Below are positions 18,001 through 26,835 of a stretch of DNA of 64,000 bases, one piece after another. The number at the start of each line of letters is the position of its first letter. The first letter of the stretch is position 1. The notes beneath the pieces were generated by a model. It saw nothing but the letters and a program-made list of their open reading frames with translations. It did no database searches and was not told the DNA's origin. Both the position numbers and the translations under genes were made by a program. Origin of the DNA: Fulvitalea axinellae (GTDB taxonomy: Bacteria; Bacteroidota; Bacteroidia; Cytophagales; Cyclobacteriaceae); the NCBI RefSeq assembly GCF_036492835.1, contig NZ_AP025317.1, forward strand, positions 186,001 through 250,000, written 5' to 3'.

Positions 18001-21000
18001 GTCACAGTCTGTGGCGTTCCGACATGGGAGCAATCGAATGAGCTAACATCTATTGTTTTGGAAGATATTCCGCAGTTGTCAGTACTTCCGTTGTCGATGT
18101 CATCAGCGGTAATAGTCGCTTGGCCGTTTTCATCAAGCTGAACGGTGATGTTCTTGGCCTTGGCGATTGGCTTGAGCTTATCCTCGATAGTCACCGTAAC
18201 GGTTTCGGTCGATGTTCGTCCGCTATTATCGGTAGCCGTCACAGTTACGCTCTCCGATCCAATATCATCACAACTAAAGTTAGTCTTACTAAGCGTAACG
18301 CTTGCGATACCAGCGGCGTCAGTTGCCACCACGTTCAGCAACTCTTTTGTCAATGTTCCCTGACCCGAAGCATTCAACTGCAAGGTATAATCTTCGGCCG
18401 TTAGCTCTGGATCTGTGGTATCTTGTACTTTAACATTGACCGTTACCTGCTCAGTGTTTCCATTTTCGTCCGTCGCCGTGACGGTCACGGTATTGTCACC
18501 AATATCGCCAACTACGAAGGCTGTTTTGCTTAAAGTTATTTCAGGTGCTCCACAGGCGTCGCTGGTAACAACTTGCAAGTCGGATACGGTAATGGTTCCG
18601 TTGCCAGCCGCGTCAAGCGCAAACATGAAATCTTGGGCTGACAACGCAGGCTTCACATTATCTTCAACAGTTACCTCTGCCACGGCCATGTCCTTTTGGT
18701 CATAATTATCGGTAACTGTTAATGTCACAGTCTGTGGCGTTCCGACATGGGAACAATCGAATGAGCTAACATCTATTGTTTTGGAAGATATTCCGCAGTT
18801 GTCGGAGCTGCCGTTGTCGATGTCATCAGCGGTAATAGTCGCTTGTCCATTTTCATCAAGCTGAACGGTGATGCTCTTGGCCTTGGCGACTGGCTTGAGC
18901 TTATCCTCGATAGTCACGGTAACGGTTTTGGTCGATGTTCGTCCGCTATTATCGGTAGCCGTCACAGTTACGCTCTCCGATCCGATATCGTCACAATTGA
19001 AATCAGTCTTGCTAAGCGTAACGCTTGCGATGCCAGCGGCGTCAGTTGCCACCACGTTCAGCAAATCTTTTGTCAAAGTTCCCTGACCCGACGCATTCAA
19101 CTGCAAGGTATAATCTTCGGCCGTTAGCTCTGGATCCGTGGTATCTTGTACTTTAACATTGACCGTTACCTGCTCAGTGTTTCCATTTTCGTCCGTCGCC
19201 GTGACGGTCACGGTATTGTCACCAATATCGCCGACTACGAAGGCTGTTTTGCTTAAAGATATTTCAGGTGCTCCACAGGCATCACTGGTAACAACTTGCA
19301 AGTCGGAAACGGTAATGGTTCCGTTGCCAGCTGCGTCAAGCGAAAACATGAAATCTTGGGCTGACAACGCAGGCTTCACATTATCCTCAACTGTTACTGT
19401 AGCGATACCCGTTTCCTGATTGTCACTATTGTCGGTAACAGTCAATGTCACAGTCTGTGGCGTTCCGACATGAGAACAATCAAACGACGAAACGTCAATT
19501 GATTTGGATTTGATTCCGCAGTTGTCTGTACTTCCGTTGTCGATGTCGTTAGCTGTGATGGTCGTTTGACCATTAGCGTCGAGCTGAACGGTGATATTTT
19601 TTACTGAGACAACAGGCTTTATATTATCCTTTACAGTAACAGTAGCTGTTTTATTATCGGAATTGCCCGCTTTATCCGTAACGGTTAGGGTAACATTTTG
19701 TGGTCCCAACGCGTCACATGAGTAATCCGTTTTACTTAAGGTAATACCTTCAATACCATTAGCGTCAGAAGAATTGTTGTCAATATCGCTTGTGGCTAAA
19801 GTCGCAAGCCCGGCGGCGTTCAAAAACAGTTCCTTATTCTTGACAACAACGGTCGGTGGCGTGTTATCCACCGTAATCTGTACCGAGTTGGTAGAGCCTG
19901 AGGAAGTGTTGCCTACTTGGTCTGACGCTACTGAGCCATTAACAGAAACGGTCAGGACTCCATCTCCACTAAAGTTTGTCAACTTAATAGTTGGGGATGC
20001 CGTAGTTCCGTTTTGAATCTCGACCGTAGCGGAAGAAGGCCCTGTTAGACTTAGTTTTTCTTTCGTGAAATCGATGTTATCGGCGCCTGAAATCGTCACA
20101 GGAATTTCAACCGTTTTCCCATTATTGACAAGAGTCTTTGTAGGCGTGCCCAAAGTAACCGTCGGAGGCGTATTATCGGCGGTTACTGGAGCGCTTGACT
20201 TTGAAAAGGATACGTTGCCGGCTTCATCCGTTACCGCGGCATGTATTACGTCTATCGATACGTTGCCATCTCCTTGTATATTGGTAAGAGTCAGCGTGTA
20301 TCCAGAAGTAGCGTTGCCGGTCAATGCTTTGGTGGCCGTAACGCCGTCATTGCTTTTCACCAAAATATCGTCTTCCTCTAGAGTAACCGCATTATCGTCC
20401 ACGGTTATCGGATAGCTGACAGGCCCGTTTTTAGTAACCGAAACGCTCGGAGCCTCGATGCTAAACACCGGGCGGGTATTGTCTACGGTAAACAAAGTAC
20501 TTGAAGGCGAGGCCAAACTCTCGTTTCCAACAAAATCGGAATACGGTCCAGCCTTTATTTTTATACCTATAGTTCCGTCCCCTGTTATCCCTGACAATAA
20601 AACTACTGGGTTTGGTCCAGTTGCACTCGTTAAAATAATTTTGTCAGGAGTAACGCTTCCAGCCAAACTGCCTACAAGCTCGATATCGGGTTTATCAAAA
20701 TTATAAAAGTCCGCGCCTGTGACATTGATATTAAATTCAATTATATCGGAAGAATTCGCCTTCGGTTTTCCAGAACGGATTTTCGTCACCCCGAACGCCA
20801 CAGACGGCGGTGTTTTGTCAACCGCTACAGATCCACTTGATGCAGAAACAGACTGATTACCGGCAACATCCGTGACCGCTCCATACTTCACATCTATCGA
20901 TACACTTCCTTCCCCTTGTATATTGGTAAGGGTCAGCGTATATCCAGATGTAGCGTTACCTGTCAATGCTTTGGTGGCCGTAACGCCATCGTTACTTTTT

Positions 21001-23591
21001 ACCAAAATATCGTCTTCCTCCAAAGTAACCGTATTATCGTCCACAGTTATTGGATAGCTCACCGGACCGTTATTAGTAACCGGAACGCTCGGATCGCCAA
21101 TACTAAATTTCGGGGGAGTGTTGTCTATCGTGACCAAACCACTTGGATCAGTCGCTACGTTACTGTCACCTGAAGCATCCGTATATGCCCCCGCCTTTAT
21201 TTTTATGCCTATTGTACCGTCACCTGAGATCCCGGACAACAATACCGCCGGGTTTGATCCAGTTTTGCCTGTTAAAAGAATTTTGTCAGAAGTAACGCTT
21301 CCAGCCAAACTACCGACAAGTTCTATATCCGATTTCTCAAGATTGTGGGATGTGGCTCCTGTGATCGCGAGATTAAATTCGATTATATCTGAAATATTAG
21401 CCAGCGGCTTACCGCTTCTTATAATCGGCGTACCGATTGATACTACAGGAACTACAGTGTCTACGGTATGGACACCCATCTCACTGAAAGGCCCAGCACA
21501 AGGATTAGTCACAGCGTCCGTGATATTACTACTCCCATTATTAAGTATAAGACTTACCGTTCCCTCACCGGTGGAAATGCCTACTGTCACTTTATAACTT
21601 GCGCCGTTTGAAGAGGCTACGGGAGTAATATCAGTAATACTACCCAAAGAATTAGACGGGGAGACTGTATTGAAAACCGTAAAGTCATCGGCCGACACAT
21701 TGCTGACAGGCTCGCTAAACGTAAGCGTATATACAATTTCGGTAGCTGTTTTCGCTGGCGGGTTACCGTTGACAGGGTCAATAGTAACAGACTGGATTGT
21801 CGGTTTTACCGTATCTTTTGGCTTAGTTGACGTCTCGGTTGGCCCAACATTTCCCGCTTCATCTGTCACTGTAAAACTCAAAGTAATATTACCATCCGGT
21901 AACGACGCATCTACGGGATATCCTCTTGCGGTTACAGACGAAGACGTAATTGGCACTGTCAGGTTGGAAACAGGGCTTCCCGCTCCATCTGACGTTACAG
22001 AGATTTCATATGTAGCCCCTACCTCGGCTCCTGAAAAAGAATAAGTGAGTGAAGAATGGACCGGATTATTAAAATAGTCTTGATCTATGGATACTGAATA
22101 GCCAGAAGGCGCTACGGTATCCTTTGTCCTCAGGAAAATTGAAGGCATTCCTTTATTTGACGCTGCATCTGTCAATGTTACAGTCAGCTTTAAAGTTCCG
22201 TCACCCAAACCTGATAAGTTGATTCCTGTAATCTGGTCCGTAGCTGTAGCAATCACTCCATTATTGGTAACGGGGGTTCCGCCTCCATCAGAAGTAATGG
22301 TATACTCATAGGTGGACCCTGGCTCAGCGTTGGCAAAAGTAAAGCTGATGGCCGATTGGTTCGTAGAATTTACATAAGCTTGGTCTATTGTAGCCAAATA
22401 GCCTGCTGGTGCCGTAACATCCGGCGTAACCGTAACTTGTTTTGTAGTGAAACTCGGACACGATCCGGCTGTCGTATATTTTACCGTATACTCTTTCGGC
22501 GTACTTAACGAAACGTCAATAGCACCCGTATTAGGGTTTATACTAAGTCCGGAAGGTGTTGCGGTGAAAGTTCCACCAGAAGTATTTTTCGAGGGTGTAG
22601 GATCAAAACCATCTACACTATATGAAGACGATCCGTAAGCGAAGCTACTGTTACTTATTGGTGTCACGGATACCGTAACATTACCGCAACTGCTAGAAGT
22701 GGCACAACCGCCTTCACCACGAACAAAGTACTGGGTAGAAGGTGAAGATGGCGTAACTTGGAATGTGCTATTTGTCGTTTCGTCTACTTTAGAATCAGGG
22801 TCTCCGCAAGAACCTGAATAAATTACCCACTTGGTAGCGTCGTTAAGATTTCCCGTAATATTTAAAGTCGTTGATGAGCCTGCGCAGACTGTCTGTGGAT
22901 TGTAAGTTACTGTTGGTACGTCGGGTTCAGTGCATGCCCCTGCCCCTGCTGCCCAAACAATATCGTCAAACCCCAAACTCCCCAAAGAACTATACGTTGA
23001 TAATGGCCCATCATCCGAGTCAGTAATCACGATCTTGTCAACTTCTGAGAAGTTCGGATTCGTAAATGGATACACAAACTCCTTTACATTTATCGAAATA
23101 TCAGATATCGCGGCAACTTTATTCCCATCTTTATATGCCTCTATATCTACAACATATGGGTATACGGTACCATACAGATTAACGAATGTAATAGATTTTA
23201 AATCTATCTTACTTGAAGCAGTGATTGTGATTTTATCATCATGAGGATTTGTTCCTCCTCCAGCTAAAGGCTGTGAACCTGCATCAACGTACTTCCTGCC
23301 ATTAGGGATAGGATAAGTGTCTCCTAATGAAGTAGTATTGACTCTATAATGAAAAAAACTACTTGGGGAATTTCCCTTATCCGAATTGGAAGAGAAACTA
23401 AATGTCACTCCATTAGAAACAACATTAAACCCTCTACTTACATTAGAATCAATATTACTATCTGGCGTAAATCCCTGATCATCAAAAGTAATCGTATTAT
23501 TCTGCGCCACACCCCCGGTATGGCTTACCAGCACCGTCAGCAAAGAGAGCAAGACGCTTAAGGTTACTGTTCTTGGTAGTTTTAGAAACAT
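15057..23591 (-). CDS. Giant T9SS type B-sorted surface adhesin with Ig/HYR-like repeats
   Basis: Secreted repeat protein of 2844 residues. A signal peptide covers about 1-30 (ending GGVAQ). Residues about 31-220 form a unique N-terminal domain with FDDIVWA, possibly a lectin-like sandwich. Next come Ig-like segments with VCAGSSTTL, then blocks opening DxTAPAG or DNTPPxV, then many about 80-residue HYR-like units built on the pattern DNVKPxLxAxxxxxxLDAxGxGTIT...SLSKTxFDCSNxGxNxVTVTATDxxGN. A cadherin/Ig-like pair precedes the end (GEVNEQ, TEVNDPV). The C-terminal domain at about 2755-2844 has MFTPNGDGVNDTWNI and ends GKLTIIR, the type B (gliding-motility-associated) T9SS sorting signal. Paired Cys in DCS/ACG motifs may form disulfides. 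It resembles SprB-type adhesins in architecture, but there is no sequence proof that it moves cells. Confidence 0.93.
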   Translation of the reverse strand: MFLKLPRTVTLSVLLSLLTVLVSHTGGVAQNNTITFDDQGFTPDSNIDSNVSRGFNVVSNGVTFSFSSNSDKGNSPSSFFHYRVNTTSLGDTYPIPNGRKYVDAGSQPLAGGGTNPHDDKITITASSKIDLKSITFVNLYGTVYPYVVDIEAYKDGNKVAAISDISINVKEFVYPFTNPNFSEVDKIVITDSDDGPLSTYSSLGSLGFDDIVWAAGAGACTEPDVPTVTYNPQTVCAGSSTTLNITGNLNDATKWVIYSGSCGDPDSKVDETTNSTFQVTPSSPSTQYFVRGEGGCATSSSCGNVTVSVTPISNSSFAYGSSSYSVDGFDPTPSKNTSGGTFTATPSGLSINPNTGAIDVSLSTPKEYTVKYTTAGSCPSFTTKQVTVTPDVTAPAGYLATIDQAYVNSTNQSAISFTFANAEPGSTYEYTITSDGGGTPVTNNGVIATATDQITGINLSGLGDGTLKLTVTLTDAASNKGMPSIFLRTKDTVAPSGYSVSIDQDYFNNPVHSSLTYSFSGAEVGATYEISVTSDGAGSPVSNLTVPITSSSVTARGYPVDASLPDGNITLSFTVTDEAGNVGPTETSTKPKDTVKPTIQSVTIDPVNGNPPAKTATEIVYTLTFSEPVSNVSADDFTVFNTVSPSNSLGSITDITPVASSNGASYKVTVGISTGEGTVSLILNNGSSNITDAVTNPCAGPFSEMGVHTVDTVVPVVSIGTPIIRSGKPLANISDIIEFNLAITGATSHNLEKSDIELVGSLAGSVTSDKILLTGKTGSNPAVLLSGISGDGTIGIKIKAGAYTDASGDSNVATDPSGLVTIDNTPPKFSIGDPSVPVTNNGPVSYPITVDDNTVTLEEDDILVKSNDGVTATKALTGNATSGYTLTLTNIQGEGSVSIDVKYGAVTDVAGNQSVSASSGSVAVDKTPPSVAFGVTKIRSGKPKANSSDIIEFNINVTGADFYNFDKPDIELVGSLAGSVTPDKIILTSATGPNPVVLLSGITGDGTIGIKIKAGPYSDFVGNESLASPSSTLFTVDNTRPVFSIEAPSVSVTKNGPVSYPITVDDNAVTLEEDDILVKSNDGVTATKALTGNATSGYTLTLTNIQGDGNVSIDVIHAAVTDEAGNVSFSKSSAPVTADNTPPTVTLGTPTKTLVNNGKTVEIPVTISGADNIDFTKEKLSLTGPSSATVEIQNGTTASPTIKLTNFSGDGVLTVSVNGSVASDQVGNTSSGSTNSVQITVDNTPPTVVVKNKELFLNAAGLATLATSDIDNNSSDANGIEGITLSKTDYSCDALGPQNVTLTVTDKAGNSDNKTATVTVKDNIKPVVSVKNITVQLDANGQTTITANDIDNGSTDNCGIKSKSIDVSSFDCSHVGTPQTVTLTVTDNSDNQETGIATVTVEDNVKPALSAQDFMFSLDAAGNGTITVSDLQVVTSDACGAPEISLSKTAFVVGDIGDNTVTVTATDENGNTEQVTVNVKVQDTTDPELTAEDYTLQLNASGQGTLTKDLLNVVATDAAGIASVTLSKTDFNCDDIGSESVTVTATDNSGRTSTKTVTVTIEDKLKPVAKAKSITVQLDENGQATITADDIDNGSSDNCGISSKTIDVSSFDCSHVGTPQTVTLTVTDNYDQKDMAVAEVTVEDNVKPALSAQDFMFALDAAGNGTITVSDLQVVTSDACGAPEITLSKTAFVVGDIGDNTVTVTATDENGNTEQVTVNVKVQDTTDPELTAEDYTLQLNASGQGTLTKELLNVVATDAAGIASVTLSKTNFSCDDIGSESVTVTATDNSGRTSTETVTVTIEDKLKPIAKAKNITVQLDENGQATITADDIDNGSTDNCGISSKTIDVSSFDCSHVGTPQTVTLTVTDNYGQEDMATAEVTVEDNVKPALTAQNFTLQLDATGAGTITASDLQVSTTDICGVPEVSLSKTDFDCSNVGENSVTVTATDKNGNKEEVSVSVMVEDKVKPTLTAEDYTLELSNTGTAVLTAEMLQAEVTDACEIKEVTLSKSEFDCSNLGTNQVTVSVEDKNGNVSQKTVTVTVKDVTAPEVSTVGTLTVQLDESGNATITAEDIDASSEDACGIAERILDISTFDCSNIGTPVTVTLTAKDASGNQSTGTAVVTVEDNVKPALTAQNFTLQLDAIGAGTITASDLQVVTSDACGTPEVSLSKTDFDCSNAGENSVTVTATDENGNETDVAVTVTVEDEVAPEVVAQDFTLDLDATGNATLTKEMLNIQTADACGAVEVTLDKTSFDCSNVGENDLVITGTDIYGNKTDITIKVTVKDVTLPEVMTQDITVELDASGQVSITPEQINNNSADACGIGNLELDMSNFDCSKTGENTVTLTVTDNNGNSATGTAKVTVLDKIDPTIECPVKVDAQVHPSETTVEVTVPLPVLADNCSGVTVTNSFNNLENASGQYPRGVTEIVWTVTDASGNTATCTSEVSVTEIQLPPVISAIAVQNIDEGSELSFDVSAEDPNKDGVGFALSAEAIAAGLTLNGSTVTWTPNESQGPSSYTFTLTATDDSDQALSSTIDFTVNVGEVNEQHSLATLQDITLPEHEELAFTLQVSDVDLPRQPFVYSVDQAGQDLGFQVNASTGEVSWTPGEDHGGNTYTVEFTVVDGSTENFTASTSLKVTVTEVNDPVVIDTEQGFTQTLNVGEEPPTLSFKVTDPEAQNIETRVTVITSPKNVISEDDFEVIKDGDEYEVKLKTIDKEFIGVVDVTIIVEEIVVQSRGRQNRTSVREIDFEFKFEKREIPLDIPNMFTPNGDGVNDTWNIVYLGLYDSNTVQVYDQFGLKVFERRNYNRDDEWDGGDLESGPYFYVIKVSSGEVYKGKLTIIR
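17984..19383 (-). repeat. 723-bp near-identical tandem duplication inside the adhesin gene
   Basis: Two neighbouring copies (about 17984-18660 and 18707-19383) match nearly base for base with an offset of 723 bp, equal to 241 codons or three HYR-like units. They encode roughly residues 1403-1870. A third, more diverged unit follows the same period. Confidence 0.88.
20165..21440 (-). repeat. 642-bp tandem repeat pair inside the adhesin gene
   Basis: Bases 20165-20806 and 20807-21440 align with a constant offset of 642 bp (214 codons, two Ig-like units). Identity is clearly lower than in the 723-bp pair, so this duplication is older. Confidence 0.8.
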
Positions 23592-23650
23592 GGTTTTTGT
23601 GATTATCTGAAGTCGAGTAGTTTTCCTGTTTTATATTTTAAAAGGCCCTG

Positions 23651-24793
23651 TCAGTCAACACACATATAGGCATTGAGCCAACCACCCCTCTCTCCTTCAG
23701 TCACTTCCGCAGGCGTATTATCGTCCATATCAATTCTATCGGATACTTCTATCCGGCAATCATCTTTGTCCACAATCACCTTGCCTACATAGTGGGAAGG
23801 TCTTGTCTTGTGAGATTCTTGAAAGTCTATTGTTCCTCTCGGCCCTTCCACCGTTACGTTCTCCATCGCCTCTCGTAACACCTTGGTTTTCCTTTCCCCT
23901 TCCGCATATTCGATCGCCTTGGCCAAAGCCAATCCATTTTCGAAACCCAGCAAAGCCGAATAGACCGGGGTTCGCTCGTAAGTGTCTTCGAACCACTCCA
24001 AAAAACTCTGATTGGCTTCACTTTCCAATTCCGGGAACCAGCTTCCGAACATCTCCATTCCGGCATATACCTCAGGGTTTTCAAAGATGAGATCCCTACT
24101 AAATGCTCCCTCTGGCGAACAAAGCCTTAGTCTTTGCCCTAAGTCGGTCTCTTGTAACACTTCATGAAAACGGGCAGAGTCGGGACCGGAAAATGACAAC
24201 AAAGCCGTATCCACCTCAAGCCCTTCCAGTAGTCCCAATAAGCGATTGGCTTCTCCCGCCTCCGGCTTATCGGGGTAGAAATAATTCAACATCACCTCAC
24301 CATGCCCACTTTCCAGCATCGCCTCCGTGTAGCTGGAGGCTATTCCGTACCCGGCTTCATAAAAGGAGCTTAACAATGCGAACTTGCTTTGCCCCAGCTC
24401 GGCATGCCGTAAGGCCCCATACCTCATCGATTGCCATAAGCCCAGTGAGTTGGCAAATATATTCTTACCCAATTTGGCTATGGGAGGCTTTTCCGAACCG
24501 AAATCCGAAAAGAGCAACAACTTGTTATTGTCTTGAAAAAAAGAAAAAATACGGTCATGAAAACGGTGCCCCAGCAAAGCCACTACCACATCCACGTCTG
24601 AAAACACCAGTTTTTGGCACGCTTCCAACACCTTATCCAATTTATTGCCGAAGCCAATGCCCTCTACCAACAACTCATGTCGAATGCCGGCTGAAGATAA
24701 CGGACGTCTCAGGCAATTAACAAAATCACTGGCCAAGGCAGGATAACGGCCCGAATGCGGAGCCAAAACACCTATTCTATAAATCTTTTCCAC
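23651..24793 (-). CDS. Periplasmic-binding-fold (LivK/Peripla_BP_6-like) protein without signal peptide
   Basis: Protein of 380 residues with the two-lobed ligand-binding fold of branched-chain amino acid/amide receptors: IGVLAPHSGRYPALASDFVN at the N-terminus, GIASSYTEAML in the middle, and ALLGFENGLALAKAIEYAEG plus GTIDFQESHKTRPSHYVGKV near the C-terminus. Unusually, there is no signal peptide or lipobox. The GTG start is directly preceded in frame by a TAA stop, so no hidden extension exists. No ABC permease or ATPase is nearby. It lies between the tail-collar genes and the giant adhesin gene (67-bp and 59-bp gaps). A cytoplasmic ligand sensor or structural use of the fold is possible; function unknown. 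Confidence 0.8.
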   Translation of the reverse strand: MEKIYRIGVLAPHSGRYPALASDFVNCLRRPLSSAGIRHELLVEGIGFGNKLDKVLEACQKLVFSDVDVVVALLGHRFHDRIFSFFQDNNKLLLFSDFGSEKPPIAKLGKNIFANSLGLWQSMRYGALRHAELGQSKFALLSSFYEAGYGIASSYTEAMLESGHGEVMLNYFYPDKPEAGEANRLLGLLEGLEVDTALLSFSGPDSARFHEVLQETDLGQRLRLCSPEGAFSRDLIFENPEVYAGMEMFGSWFPELESEANQSFLEWFEDTYERTPVYSALLGFENGLALAKAIEYAEGERKTKVLREAMENVTVEGPRGTIDFQESHKTRPSHYVGKVIVDKDDCRIEVSDRIDMDDNTPAEVTEGERGGWLNAYMCVD

Positions 24794-24860
24794 TTAGATA
24801 AATGATAATTATAGAAACGTCCCTTAGCCCTAAAAGGGCAAGGGACGCAAAAAAACAGTC

Positions 24861-25478
24861 TTATGAACGGGATGGGTAATTACCGGCTATGGCGATAATA
24901 AAATTCATGCAGAGGCTAGGCATTCTGTTCTCGTGAAGCAAGCCACCGCCAGTATCCCCGTTAATTACCTCAACTTCCACCGCGTCTCCTCCGATAATAT
25001 TGTCGGCATAAGTACCACTGGATTCCAAGATTCTATTTGGCGAAAGTTCATCCGCTTCAGTGTCGTGAACATATTTAAGTGTTCCGTTGCCACTCAACGA
25101 ATTTCCTTCTGGATTAGATGTGTCTCCACCGCCTACAGGTGGAATAAAAGAAGCCTTCAGACTAGCGGAAACAATAGCATTATGGGAATGGATTGGCAAT
25201 TGAGAAGGAACAAGTGATGCCTTCTCAACACCGCCACTCTCACCCAAAATGTAGCTTCTAAGCCCTTGCCCTTGCCCATTACCTTTGTGTATCGGGACAC
25301 GCCCACGCAGATCGGGCAATGCGAATGTATTTCGCCCATCACCGCCGTAATACGTTCCCAATATGGAATACAGGGCCGAATTCGAGGAAATCGGCAACAA
25401 CTGTCCCTGACAGAACATCCAATCTCTTGGCGCAAAATCTCCCGCAAAGAGGATTATCTCACCTATAAATGGCTCCAT
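24861..25478 (-). CDS. Phage tail-collar domain protein (microcystin-dependent-protein type), copy 2
   Basis: Protein of 205 residues of the tail-collar family also known from bacterial microcystin-dependent proteins. It begins MEPFIGEIILFAGDFAPRDW, carries the collar phrase ILGTYYGGDGRNTFALPDLR at about 40-59, a conserved QLPIHSHN at about 93-100, and ends with FIIAIAGNYPSRS. No signal peptide is seen. It is 13 bp downstream of a paralogue. No other phage structural gene (sheath, baseplate, terminase, capsid) is near, so this is not a prophage remnant. Other members occur in surface-associated clusters, but the cellular role is not established. Confidence 0.88.
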   Translation of the reverse strand: MEPFIGEIILFAGDFAPRDWMFCQGQLLPISSNSALYSILGTYYGGDGRNTFALPDLRGRVPIHKGNGQGQGLRSYILGESGGVEKASLVPSQLPIHSHNAIVSASLKASFIPPVGGGDTSNPEGNSLSGNGTLKYVHDTEADELSPNRILESSGTYADNIIGGDAVEVEVINGDTGGGLLHENRMPSLCMNFIIAIAGNYPSRS

Positions 25479-25491
25479 ATATTATCTGGTT

Positions 25492-26052
25492 TTAGCTTCT
25501 GGATGGAAAAATGCCCTGCAAGGCTATAATAAAGTTCACGCACTGATAAGGCTGGCGATTCTCATGGGGGATGCTTCCTCCCGTATTAGTATTGGTGACC
25601 ATTACGTCCAAGCACTCGTCCGACATCTCCACGTTTGGAGGTGCGGTCGAGTAGATATTCGAACCGTCACTACTCAACACATTACCGTTAGGAGAACTAG
25701 AGTTTCCACCACCAGTAGGAGGGGTATGATTCGCAAACAGTCTGGCCTTGGTCTGAGCGGTGTGCGTATGGGTCGGCATCTCCGCAACAGAAAGCGCGAC
25801 AGTCTCTTGCCCATGTGTCTGCCCCACTTGATAACGACTCAATCCAGGTCCGTCACCCGGGTGCATAGGAACCCTTCCTCTTAGATCCGGTAAAGCGAAA
25901 GTGCTACGGCCATCACCGCCATAGATAGTTCCCAAAAGCGAAAAAAGAGCTGAATTTTGACTAATCGGCAAAAGTTGCCCGTCACAAAAAGCCCAGCCCC
26001 TTGGCGCAAAATTCCCGCCGAACATGACTACTTGTCCTAGAAATGGTTCCAT
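25492..26052 (-). CDS. Phage tail-collar domain protein (microcystin-dependent-protein type), copy 1
   Basis: Protein of 186 residues, paralogue of the next gene. It begins MEPFLGQVVMFGGNFAPRGW, has the collar phrase LLGTIYGGDGRSTFALPDLR, AEMPTHTHT at about 91-99, and ends FIIALQGIFPSRS. The N- and C-terminal thirds match the paralogue closely; the middle (about 100-160, Gly/Ser/Asn-rich with TPPTGGGNSSSPNGN) differs and is the likely variable tip. It starts 3 bp after the stop of the sulfotransferase gene, so translation is probably coupled. Confidence 0.88.
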   Translation of the reverse strand: MEPFLGQVVMFGGNFAPRGWAFCDGQLLPISQNSALFSLLGTIYGGDGRSTFALPDLRGRVPMHPGDGPGLSRYQVGQTHGQETVALSVAEMPTHTHTAQTKARLFANHTPPTGGGNSSSPNGNVLSSDGSNIYSTAPPNVEMSDECLDVMVTNTNTGGSIPHENRQPYQCVNFIIALQGIFPSRS

Positions 26053-26055
26053 GGT

Positions 26056-26835
26056 TTATTGATTTAAAGGTTTATATTGGGTTTCTTTAATTCTTTCCCG
26101 TTCCACTTCCGATAACGGAGCTGGTTTCAGATATGTACCAGTCGCACTGTTTAACCGTTTATTCAATACCTCAGCCCTGATTCCCTTGGCTCCCGTAAAC
26201 CGGGATAATTTCTCTATCGTTTCTTCAGGATTCTTGAGTAAATCTTGGTACTCTATTTCTAGAAATCTCTCCTGACCTCGTAAGCTCTCAGCTAACTGTT
26301 GGCCTTCATTAAAGCAATTCAAAAAATAATCTAACTGTGATGGGTCAGTATAAATCCCCGCAGATTTGGCCGATGCCAAACAATCCGACAAATCACGCCT
26401 AATCCAGATAATCTTAGCGTTCGGCAGATTCCGGTACAGCATATCCGCAAAACCACGTTCTATCCCCGCCGCCTTTACACCCCAAACGCTACGCCCCTTA
26501 CTCTGGGCAAACTCTTTATGATAAAGCGTCGATCGCCAAATACCCGCATAACACTCCCGCAAATACTCATCAATAGGAGGCAACACATCGGCAGACCACA
26601 GATCCTGGCCTTTTTCTATTACACGATCGGATAAAGAGCGGAAATAATCGAGATGATGACCAAAAAAGACACTCTTGCCCAAGTGTCTATTCAGAGCCTC
26701 TAGCAGGTCTTGAAACGAATGCTCTCCGAATACCAACGCATTATCCGAAGAATTCAACAGACGTTGGACCAAGGTAGTGCCAGAGCGCACTATAGAGGAA
26801 ACTATAATTACAGGATTTATCCGATCGATAACCAT
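26056..26835 (-). CDS. PAPS-dependent sulfotransferase-family protein
   Basis: Protein of 259 residues that would move sulfate from PAPS to an acceptor. The 5'-phosphosulfate loop is seen at IVSSIVRSGTTLVQRLLNSS (about 11-30), and the 3'-phosphate site at KIIWIRRDLSDCLASAKSAG (about 139-158). No signal peptide or membrane segment is seen, so it acts in the cytoplasm. It is the first gene of the operon and overlaps tightly with the collar genes. The acceptor is unknown: a surface glycan, lipid or one of the operon products is possible. PAPS-synthesis genes are not in the window. Confidence 0.87.
   Translation of the reverse strand: MVIDRINPVIIVSSIVRSGTTLVQRLLNSSDNALVFGEHSFQDLLEALNRHLGKSVFFGHHLDYFRSLSDRVIEKGQDLWSADVLPPIDEYLRECYAGIWRSTLYHKEFAQSKGRSVWGVKAAGIERGFADMLYRNLPNAKIIWIRRDLSDCLASAKSAGIYTDPSQLDYFLNCFNEGQQLAESLRGQERFLEIEYQDLLKNPEETIEKLSRFTGAKGIRAEVLNKRLNSATGTYLKPAPLSEVERERIKETQYKPLNQ

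Noticed and set aside
24861-26052. Prophage or tailocin remnant, because of two tail-collar proteins
   Set aside because: No sheath, tube, baseplate, terminase, capsid, lysis or integrase gene is near. The collar family also exists as bacterial microcystin-dependent proteins.
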